Assembly: GCA_009746045.1 (NCBI GenBank) | Contig: RPFO01000667.1 | Coordinates: forward strand, 7,319,546 to 7,383,545 | From: Mesostigma viride | Taxonomy: Eukaryota; Streptophyta; Mesostigmatophyceae; Mesostigmatales; Mesostigmataceae | Length of the DNA stretch: 64,000 nucleotides | Direction: 5' to 3' | Shown: in pieces, positions 51,693-64,000 of the stretch | How the letters are laid out: every line of letters starts with the position of its first letter | How positions within the stretch are numbered: position 1 is the first letter of the stretch | The notes under the pieces: model-generated | Database searches by the model: none | The model's input: only the letters and a program-made list of their open reading frames with translations | Told to the model about the DNA's origin: nothing | Position numbers and translations under genes: made by a program

Positions 51693-54288
51693 ATGGCAAG
51701 GCACACAGCACAGCTCGGCGATGGCGGCTGCAAAGCTTGCGCGACCTATGTTTGTTTTAGTTCGGAAATAATTTCAGGGTTTTCAAAGTATCCCTATCCA
51801 AAATTTGTAAATGACCACAAAAAAATGATTAATGACAAGAAACTGGAGGGAATAGTAAAATTCTATGATGAGGATGGATGTAGTTTTTTAATTATTGATA
51901 GAGGAGAGTTTCTACGGGTGTTGAAAAGTGATTATGGATATGCACCCGATTTCGTCTTCGAAAGTTATCACAAGCAATTAAATACCTACGTAAGTTTCTG
52001 CTTTTTCCCCGGCGTTTCGCATCGAGGTCGTACGTTTATCAGATTTTGTTTTGACCTCCGCGGCGATTCTGTTCGGAGTTTTGAGATAACTGGTCTACAT
52101 AATTTTACCTTTCCTGGTTCAGATGTCATTCTTGCGTTTCTCCAAGGGTTTCGGCGGTCACTCCGTCTTTGGTTTGTACAATTGCCACGCCCATGAACCA
52201 TCGGGCTTCTGAGAACCCCCGTTGCCCCCGTATAGCAACATCACGCTTCCTTTGTCAGGATGCTTACCATTTTCCCCTCTTGGCTACCTACCGCCTGCAT
52301 CATTTGTATCCGCCCTGTTCTTGCAGTTGTGGCGTAAAGTTTTCAAGATGGATGAATATCACAACCCCTCTTTGGCACACGGCAAAGAGTACCTACTGGC
52401 TCACCTCGACCTCCGCAAGTCAAAGGATCCTATGCCCGAGTCGCAGGGCATGGCGGTTGTGGATGCCGGCTGGGCTTCCCAGCCCTGGGAGGCGCAAGAT
52501 GTGGTAGCGGCGGGCCATGGCTACCCCAGCAACAACACCAACAGCGGTGGGAACGCGGCAGGCCATGATGGGACAGCCGATACCTATTTTGACACGCAAG
52601 CCGGCAGCGGCGGCGTGCACGCCCATGCGGCCATGGTGGGGGCAGGCGACCCCTCGGTGTCCGCGGCAGGGTCCAGCGGGAGCGCGCTCGTGGGCGGCGG
52701 TAGCGGCCTTGTGGCGTGGATTTTCGACACGCCAGTTGGAGCGGTTGTGGATGCGGGCGTCACGGGCGAGTGGAGCGAGAACAAACAGGAGCAGGTGCTG
52801 CTGCCCGGCACGCAAGCCTGGGAGCAAGGGGAGCCAGGGGAGAACGTGTGGCACGACGCCGCGGCCTCTGGCACCGCGCCGGCCCTCATGCCCGGCTCGC
52901 CGCGCGATGCGTCGGAGAGTGCCACCACCGCGCTGGCCAAGGAGGTGCAGCGCCTCAAGGACGAGCAGGGGCGCATGCGCGCGGAGATGCAACAGGAGGT
53001 GGACAGGCGGGTGGATGCGAAGCTGCGCGACATGCGGGAGGAGTTTGAGCATATCCTGTTTCGCGCACTGAAGGACCCCGAGACAGCGCGGGCCGTGCTG
53101 CAGCGGGCCTATCCTGAGCGGGCCGCCATGGCTGGCCACAGTGAGGGACCGGCGCACGAGAGTCAGCCCACGTCTGGCCAGGGGGTGCTGGGCTCTTCCT
53201 CGTGTGCGTTCACCACCGACAAGATGGGAAGCCCGCAGCACCAGCCAACCGCTTCCCTGTTGGACATGACGGTGGTGGTCCAAGCGGCGCAGCCGTGCTC
53301 GACTCTGCTGCGTGAGCAGACCCCATCGTTTGGTGCTGCGCCGCACGATGGCCACCTCGACCACCGCGGCGGCAGTGACACGAGGGGCCATGGTGGCGCC
53401 ATCGGCGTGTTTGGCGCCGCTGGCAGCAGCAGCGCGCACGCCCATGCGGCTGTGGTGGAGGCGGGCGGTCTCACAGGGCGGGTGGGGTTCAGCGGGGGCG
53501 CGCTCGGGTGTGATGGCAGCGGCCACATGGCAGAGGGGGGCCATGGCATCGGCGACGGCAACGGCCACATGGCTGAGGGGTTTGGCGGTGGCGGTGGCGC
53601 GGGTGTGGACGCTGGCACCACGATGGGAAGCGTGTCCCCATCCCCGATCGTGCAAGCAGGGCAGCTTCCCGATCCGCCAGCGTGCGGCCAAGGGGAGAAC
53701 GTGCGCCATGGCGCGGGGGCATCTGGTGCCGCGGCGGCCCCCGTGGCTGGCCCAGGTGAGGGAGCGGCGGGCATGGCGCGCGCAGATGCCGGCGCGACCG
53801 TCTTAGAGCCCGCTGAGGAGGGGCGGGAGGACCTTTTGCTCTCCCGGATGCTGCAGCCCATGACACATCGCAGGATGCTGATGTACGTGGCCCCTCGTGC
53901 GGCCAAGAGGCCGCGCCTGTTGGACGCGGGCGACGCGGGAGACGGGCAGCAGCAGCCAGCCGCATGCGGGGCCGACCTGGCCGCATACCCAGGTTTTAGC
54001 ATGCTCGCCGGCAGCAGCGGCGTGCACCTGGGTGCGTCCCCGGGGGCAGGCGGACTGGTGGTACCTTCGGCTGCGGCGGGGGACAGCGGGGGCATGCGCG
54101 GCGGTGGCGGCAGTGGCTGCCTCGCGGGGGGTTGCGACGGTGGCGGTGGCGACTCGGACGCGGACACCATGGACATGGAATGGAACGAGCTGTCCCCTCT
54201 TTCGGACGCGTCGGTGTCCAGCGAGGGGCCCCATTGTCATTTCACGGCTCCCCGCGGTTACACCTACGGGGATGTCCTCTCAGACTAG
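51693..54288 (+). CDS. HSF-type DNA-binding-domain protein with long Gly/Ala/His-rich tail
   Basis: Exon 1 (51693-51989) and exon 2 (52327-54288), phase 0, give 752 residues. Residues 36-130 resemble the heat-shock-factor winged helix: PKFVNDHKKMINDKKLEGIV, then EDGCSFLIIDRGEF, FESYHKQLNTY and, across the intron, LWRKVFKMDEYHN...GKEYLLAHLDLRKSK. The intron falls right after QLNTY, where plant HSF genes typically carry one. The recognition helix is divergent (FVFESYHKQLNTY versus SSFVRQLNTYGF), so DNA specificity may differ. A coiled coil at about 296-350 (EVQRLKDEQGRMRAEMQQEV...) could be the oligomerisation region. The rest is low-complexity Gly/Ala/His. Exon 1 is AT-rich and Lys-rich while exon 2 is very GC-rich. 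The N terminus is uncertain: an acceptor-like TTTCAG at about 51773-51778 could mark an upstream exon. It is divergent from and about 1.2 kb away from DIL copy 1. Confidence 0.65.
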
Positions 54289-56185
54289 AGCGAGCGCGCG
54301 GGGTTGGCGGGTGCTTGGGGCGGCGGCCACCCGTGTCCTGAAGACAAACCTTACTGAGGACTCGAAGTCCTAGTGCTGACCCGAGGGTTGCAAGGTTTTG
54401 TGCGCGCGGTTCTCCCCCTCGGCCTCATGCTTGCGCGGGCGACCTCATGCCTGTGCCGGGCCGTGGCACGCAACAACGACAGGTACCAGCGACGTTGTCG
54501 CCGGCCCCCGCGAGCCCCTGCTGTACCTTATTACACCAGGGCGGCAAGCTGTTCGTTACCCGGTCAAACCGTGGCCGGCTACGGGTTTCTATGGGTGGCG
54601 GCATGGGAACAGTTGGTTGCCGCACTTGAGAGTTTCTCCGGTCGGCTTTGCCGTGCCTGCGTTTACCGTCATTCGCCGCTTTTTTGGCGGACGCAACACA
54701 GCGTGCGGGTGTCTTGGCCAGACACTGTGGCTACCTATGGGAATGCACGCCTGTGAATGAATAGAAGCCACACGAACATGCCAGGGAACTGTTTGGTTGT
54801 TGCCATCTGGCAGTGGCAGCGGTGGCATGTCCGCGATGTGGCATTCCAAGGCAGTGTTTATATGGTCTTTGTTTGTTTTATTTGATATGCAAGCGAGATA
54901 ACCAACTGGTTGTGTCGCTGAGTAGTCTGGCGATGGCCAGAATGCTGGTTGTGTTGCAAGCAACCAGATAGGCCAGGCCGCTGTATAGTTAGGTGCTGCA
55001 GCAGTGTACATCTCAAGCTTTTCTTCTGAATCCGGGTGCTGCAGAAATGCTCCCTCGGCATCTTTAGACGTACGTGAGCAGATATGATTTGAAGACCTGG
55101 CGCCCTTGATTGTTTGCATCGAGCAAGACAATGGAGGGTTGGACCCCTGACATCGTTTTTTCCGGTAGCGGTGGCTATCGGTTTTTTTCTACGATGGCAG
55201 CATGTAATATAACTAAGTGTACTAAATGAGACAAAAAAATGAAACGTATAATTTGCTTGTTGATATAATTTATCGTTAAATTTATCAATTAATCCTTTAT
55301 TTTAATTTATGCTAATGTGACGCAGTCACGTACGTGCAACTAATCCTTTACACCAACTCCCACCCTCGACAAGTTCAAAGTTCACCTACCGTACTCATCA
55401 TCCCATGATCAGATTTCATTTCGGCACCACATTTACCATTGGCACTGCACGGACTGAGATAAATACGATCGGGATGGAACGTTCAAATAGCTGCACACGG
55501 AATCGAACCTGGATCTTTACTAAGACTTTCCTGCACCCAATTTGAACCCAACTGCCAAAAAACTGGCACCAATCTCATGCGGAAACTGCGCTAGCTAGAC
55601 ATACTTTGTGAGCTAGTAGTGCATCTATAGCCCTGAAACAGTACTACACATGGCTGGGGACATCCCCCGTCCGTGAGATGTATACACCGGCGCTTCCCTG
55701 ACCGGGCCTGACCGGGAGTTCCGGCCGTCCAACATTGTCGTTCAGTACTACCAATGCACTACCAGTCCAATCACAGTCATCGGGGGTTGTGGGTGCCGAA
55801 CCCTGGGTGTGCCCCTAAAACCTCTCAGGCTCCGGGAGAAGCCTTTATATTCTCCTGGTCTATAGTCGGGGGTTAGCATGCAACCTTCCGCCACAGCCGC
55901 CATCAGGGCCGGGCGTACAGTAAGTCGTCTTGGATAGCCCGGATGACGCGGAGTTGCTATCTGCAACTCCAGGTCTACCTGGGCGCGTGAGTCGCGCCAC
56001 TTGCATTTGCCGGGGAAGTATCCGCGTAGAGAAGTATCTTATCGGGTACTCCATGGCATGCCTTCAACGTGCATGTCCACGCACTTGCTTACTTAATTAC
56101 TTACAGATATCTCTGGAGGTATACCTCTGGATCCTGCTTGCGTCGATGATTCCTGAGTGGTAGCACAGCTACCATATCATGTTGT
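54289..56185. other. Intergenic stretch with degraded retroelement traces
   Basis: No exon could be supported. At 55313-55336 GCTAATGTGACGCAGTCACG resembles the family A terminal palindrome next to a TTAA-like tail (55275-55312). Around 55500-55515 the minus strand reads GGTTCGATTCCG, a B-box-like motif that suggests another, more diverged tRNA-related SINE. Confidence 0.4.
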
Positions 56186-56189
56186 ACAA

Positions 56190-56420
56190 ATACAAAGGTT
56201 CTCCTGGTCAACGACCTTGCGAACTACCGAGGCGTGTGCATCCAGAGCGCCGCGCTCAAACTGTTTATGCACATGTTCCTCAACCCCCTTCGTTCTGCTC
56301 TCGACCGTCACCTTGGGGAGAGCCAAGTGGGCTTCTCGCCTGGGCGCAACACAGTCATGGCCATCTTCGATCAAGCGCTTGCAGATGCCGCTACAAAAGT
56401 GGCTGAACGGCATGGTTGAT
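56190..56420 (+). pseudogene. Reverse-transcriptase N-terminal fragment (LINE)
   Basis: The plus-strand frame reads NDLANYRGVCIQSAALKLFM, then HMFLNPLRSALDRHLGESQV and GFSPGRNTVMAIFDQALADA before a stop (TGA 56418-56420). NYRG...LYK/LF and QxGFxPGRxT are the first conserved RT blocks of LINE-type reverse transcriptases. Nothing upstream (endonuclease) or downstream (YADD) is present. It is an internal fragment; whether it belongs to family A or B cannot be told. Confidence 0.75.
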
Positions 56421-56649
56421 CGACGGCGGAGCTCAGAAATTTCGCGTTCGAGCCCCATGCAAATTCAGTCAAAGTTACGCACACGATTCAGGCTATACTG
56501 ATGATGTGCCAAACACCCATGCCTGGGTGTTGCAACCTGGACGCTCCTATCAATTGTGCCATGCATGCCAATGCTGGGTAGAACGTAGTCAGCATGCAAA
56601 CCAGTAGCCAATGATATCCGCCAGCCTAGCTATATGCCTCGCCCAGCAC

Positions 56650-56830
56650 TGCCTGTTTGTTCACCGGTCATTATAGTGATGCAATCGGCTCACACGGGTC
56701 ATATTGCACCCACAGGGGATGCCGGATCGTTTGGACGGGTCCGAATGTGCACCCTGTGGCATGCCTGAGGCATGAGGGAAGGGGGCCTTCTCTCGCTTCA
56801 GGGGGCAGTCACCCAGTACAACTGGTAGAT
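56650..56830 (+). mobile_element. LINE family B 3' UTR fragment
   Basis: The stretch shares CACACGGGTCATATTGCACC, GCCGGATCGTTTGGACGGG and TGTGGCATGCCTGAGGCATG with 34555-34690 of the ORF1-only element and with 58310-58390. It lacks the terminal stem-loop and tail. The order RT fragment then family B 3' UTR, on one strand within 500 nt, hints that family B elements encode this RT. Confidence 0.6.
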
Positions 56831-57275
56831 ATGGTTAGGTGGTCATTGGACCTGGGATGTCCAGGTGTAGCGTTCTGGTGGGCCAGAGGAGCTTGGGCCA
56901 TCCCTAGGCCTGGCTCTGGCTTTAGCGTGTGGATCCTTACCCCGTGCGCGGGCCCGGCAGCTGTGGGTCCCCCTACTGTCACTATGGTTTGCTGGGCGTC
57001 ACTAGCCTTACTGGGCTCTCGTGGTCACCTGGCTGTTTGTCACGTTGTTTCTGTTGTGGCGTGTGCTCCCCCCTTTACTACGGGTTCCACCGTTAGGGAC
57101 GGGTTCCACCGTCCCCCATGGGGGGGGAAGAGTGTTACGTGCAAGCGTATTTATTTAGGGTTCTTAAGTGGACGTCTCACGGTGCGAGACTGAACAAGTC
57201 TCGCGTGCAGACACGTGTGTAGTACTCCTACACACAGATCTCGAGTGATTTATCTAGTACCAAATCCGAAAGGCT

Positions 57276-57497
57276 TGCATCACTCCCCGGACAGGAGAAC
57301 TTTTGCGGATGACTGTAGGTGTAAGTTGGCGATGCCATGGTAACCGGAGACGTCCGTCCTATAGTCAGCAAAATTGGTGCGAGAGGTCCCCAGTTCGATT
57401 CCGGTCGGATTCATTTGCAGATCGCGTTTTCCGCGTTTTCCGCGGCCCGGCACTGAACGCAAAGGTTTTCACCTTTGCGGAGTGTCTGATCAGAATA
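57276..57497 (+). mobile_element. SINE body, second copy (no LINE tail)
   Basis: Nearly identical to the reverse complement of 31298-31521. It starts TGCATCACTCCCCGGACAGG, includes TATAGTCAGCAAAATTGG and CAGTTCGATTCCGG, and ends at CTGATCAGAATA. After that the sequence differs from the first copy, so the 3' tail is lost or was never the same. High identity between the copies suggests recent activity. Confidence 0.75.
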
Positions 57498-58299
57498 TTG
57501 GCCGTAACAATATACTGTCGTCAGATTTGTGTAGCTAGCTACGCACCCTTTTCCAGGGGTTGACCTACGTTGGAGTTGTGGTGCTTTTACTAGCATATAC
57601 GGTGTGTAGGTCAGGGCCCGGCGCTGTGGTGTAGCGCGCCGGCTAGCAAGGCCGAGCCACGTGGTGGGCTGAGCCTTGGTCTAGGGCATTTTCCAGTGTA
57701 AGCCCATTCGTAGCTAGTCCGGTGGCTTTCAGATTTATAACACATTCCAGTGCTCTATCATCCGTAGCAAGTCAGAAGAGTGGGTTTCAACCCACTGCTA
57801 TTCCGAAACAGTCTGTGATTGTGAGTGTCACTGATGGGCTGGTTGTGGGTCGATCATTTATGCATCATGCATGCACGCGTCGTGCATCGTCTTCCAACGG
57901 TGCATGACGGCAGGCATATAGGTGTTGGTGTTTGATTTACCTACTCTCTCTCGGTTTAATTGCAATGGCATAAAGTGACTCACGTCTACTTGCCGAGGGG
58001 GCAACGGCCGCGGCCGGAGTAGAATCTTACATGGGTTGTGGTTCTGGTCGATAAAAGCTACATGTCATTATCATGATCGGGAATGTCCTGATGAATGTAA
58101 TTCACGTCCTGTTCCAGGGATTAGTTCCTATCAAGAAGTCAACCGTTGTTCATAGCAGTCAGCTATGAATCAGGTGCAGATCTTTGACGTAGCCGGCGGT
58201 TGAAGCCGGATGTAAAATGAATCAATGAATAATCTGTACGGCAAATCTGCAGATTATCTAGAGCCTGCGCTGGTTGTCTCAACTGACATACTGAGCATA

Positions 58300-58466
58300 A
58301 GCCCCCCTCGGATTGTTTAGACGGGTCCGATTGAGCACCCTGTGGCATAACGGAAGGGGGGAAGGGGGGGGTCTCTGCCCCCGGCCCTACCCGCTGTGTA
58401 CACTCAGGGATTAAAAGCACTTCGGTTGTTCTCCGTGACTTTCCGACGGGAGCACATGTTTAATTA
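58300..58466 (+). mobile_element. LINE family B 3' end
   Basis: The stretch contains CCTCGGATTGTTTAGACGGG, CACCCTGTGGCAT, CAGGGATTAAAAGCACTTCG, a mutated stem-loop (TTCTCCGTGACTTTCCGACG, GGAGCAC) and a TTTAATTAAT tail. It is the third copy of the terminus seen at 34693-34761 and is 5'-truncated. Confidence 0.7.
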
Positions 58467-58719
58467 ATATAAATCCCCCTTAGTTTGCGGGCAATGTCCC
58501 TAGTTGTTGTTCATCAATGAGGCAACACAAGTTGGTGCCCTCTTCACATGACCGCAAAGTGCCCCATGCACGTTCAAACCAGCAGCTCCTCTCCGACAGT
58601 GGCGAACATTAGCGTCAGTAGCAAGCAGCAGCCATTCCAGCGCCATAGCATAGAATTTTCCCACGTAGCCTGCCGTCAAACATACGAAAATGCGAGCGTC
58701 AGTTGACGATTATGTGATT

Positions 58720-62432
<3,713 letters not shown>

Positions 62433-62479
62433 TGAAGCAGGGTCTCGATCCCGCGTTTCGGCCGTGCTGGGACAAACCT

Positions 62480-62805
62480 TCACCAGGGTGGGAGAAGATA
62501 CACACAATCAATCCAGTTTGCACACAGTAGGCTTTGGTGCCGTGGCTGATGTGCCAGTAAATCAAGGGACAAGACAACAGCCGCAGGCAGTCGATTAAAA
62601 CCTGGCAAAGCAGCCTTTCAAATATGTTTGACGGTTGCTCACGCAGGTAAAACTGCGTTCGGGCAACAACGCGTGAGCCGAAGCCACTGAGAGCGGTACC
62701 AAGCATTATGGCAAATGTCTTGGCCCTCCAACTTATATCCTTTTTGTGAGCATCCATCATTGTCTCGTCCTGCGGGTCAGTCACTTTCATCCTAATGGCG
62801 CACTC
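62480..62805 (-). other. Upstream block of DIL copy 2 (homologous to 50880-51225)
   Basis: The minus strand keeps an open frame that starts MKVTDPQDETMMDAHKKDIS and reads on through WRAKTFAIMLGTALSGFG and IFERLLCQVLIDCLRLL. It may be an upstream exon with a hydrophobic segment, or 5' UTR/promoter. No donor that joins in phase to the next exon was found, so it is not called as coding. Confidence 0.5.
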
Positions 62806-64000
62806 GGCGATGGAACGTTGTCACATGACCTGCTGTCCATTAGCCTGGTCTTCTGTTAGGGATAATTATGGCGTTTCGTGCCTGTCGTGTCTGCACTTGG
62901 CAGTGTCCAAAACGTGCCCATCAACCATCATCGAAGTTGTTGTTGAACAAGTTGTTGTTGTTGTTGTGTCCCACGCCGCAGTCAGCAGCAGAGAATTCTA
63001 TACACACACCCCTTGATGTTTAAGAAAGGGGTCCGACCAATCCAGGGCTCACGATCTTAAGGAATCTTACTACTGTGATTCGATTATAATAAGTTCTAAT
63101 TCATTCTACTACAATTATAATACTAGTAGAGGTCAAATCCAGGGTCTCATGATCTTAAACTTGAGAATCTTAAACATCGAAGGGGGGGTGTAGTGGCCGA
63201 GGGCCGGATATATTTAGTATCGGTGGTACTATCGAGGCACTGGACATGGACGGTTGCATCATCGGATACACCCGCACTAGTATGTCGTACTAGCAAGCTT
63301 TCGGGGAAATGGGTATATTTTTATTGGCCAATTATGGACCGAAGAGGTGAGAGGGGAAATGAGTATCAGCGAATCCTAATTAAAGGTACTAGCAAGCTTG
63401 GTGTGTCCTAGCAATCGATCACACGCCAAGTAGCCTCGATCGAGTGGCATACTGTACTGTAGGGTGAAAGAGGAGGGGTGACATCTCCAGGCAAAATTTC
63501 CTGGATACTAGGGGCCCGTCCCAGGGCCTGACTGCTGCGGTAAGCGCCGGCCCCTGAATTGAAATAGGGGCTGGTTGTATGGAAATAAACACCCATTTCA
63601 CCGGAAAAAAAAATAGGGGCTGGCGAGTAAAACGAGGGTCGGCGGCGGTGGCCCCGTATTACTGGCCCCCAATAGCGCAGCGCTACGTGGCCGAGCTGCC
63701 GCACCACGTGGCAAGATGCGGCACCACGTGGCAAGACGTGGCTCAATGTCACCCCTCCTGGTGAAAGCATCGAAGTACAATCATGTAAAACAGTTAGTTA
63801 GTTGAATCCCAAATGATACGATATTCCTATTGGTGAATAAAAATACCCAGGATTAACCAGTCCAGTGGCTTCCGTGGTCTACAGTAGTAAGGCTCCGTTC
63901 TAGCCACTGACATCTGGATACCCTAGGCTTAGCAGGGATTGACTACTGGCTATATTTGGAATAAACGTACACCTATTTACCTGGAAATACCCAGGATTTA
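62806..64000. other. Intergenic to window end, short repeats only
   Basis: It contains a (GTT)n run at 62936-62966 and a ~20-bp tandem duplication of GCACCACGTGGCAAGANGYG at 63701-63740. No exon is supported; ORFs here are short and unconserved in appearance. Confidence 0.4.

Noticed and set aside
52420-54240. Long antisense ORFs across the HSF-like exon 2
   Set aside because: High GC content suppresses stops in all frames. Only the plus-strand frame connects to the HSF-like domain and a coiled coil.

Overview
This window is nuclear DNA from an intron-rich unicellular-type eukaryote, most likely a microalga. The gene set (a class XI/V myosin-type DIL cargo-binding domain, a heat-shock-factor-type DNA-binding domain, a Golgi-type sulfotransferase, an HDHD5-like HAD protein) and the GT-AG introns (with a few GC-AG) fit a green-lineage alga best. 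The species cannot be named from the sequence. GC content is mixed: GC-rich coding exons lie in less GC-rich introns full of simple repeats and retrotransposon debris. Exon coordinates below were placed by eye from splice motifs, reading phase and family alignment.

Layout: (1) 1-17403, plus strand, the 3' part of one very long ankyrin-repeat gene. 27 exons are visible, all phase 0 and mostly 102 nt, each encoding about one ankyrin repeat. They form super-units (entry exon, n middle exons, capping exon). A remnant of a bacterial IS982-like transposase sits in one intron. (2) 17404-21168, a non-LTR retrotransposon copy, a ~1 kb element with long terminal inverted repeats, and a GAGTTT array. 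(3) 21169-26427, minus strand, a six-exon HDHD5/YKR070W-like HAD hydrolase gene whose four motifs all survive. (4) 27000-35420, an inverted-repeat element, a possible small coiled-coil gene (27680-29094), then a dense retroelement nest: a tRNA-related SINE with a LINE-type tail, a truncated LINE with target-site duplication, a fold-back element, and a complete ORF1-only retrotransposon with a 12-bp target-site duplication. (5) 37478-41490, plus strand, a three-exon membrane-anchored carbohydrate sulfotransferase. (6) 41637-42945, a reverse-transcriptase-bearing LINE fragment. (7) 43680-50508 and 58720-62432, minus strand, two duplicated genes encoding a coiled coil followed by a myosin XI/V-type DIL tail, with no motor domain. 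(8) 51693-54288, plus strand, between the two, an HSF-type DNA-binding domain fused to a long Gly/Ala/His-rich tail. More LINE and SINE debris lies at 55-58.5 kb.

The genes do not form an operon or an obvious pathway. The connecting theme is duplication and retrotransposition: exon-by-exon expansion in the ankyrin gene, segmental duplication of the DIL gene with its upstream region, and families of retroelements whose 3' ends share a stem-loop followed by (TTAA)n. The autonomous (RT), ORF1-only and SINE forms can all be seen in the same 64 kb.
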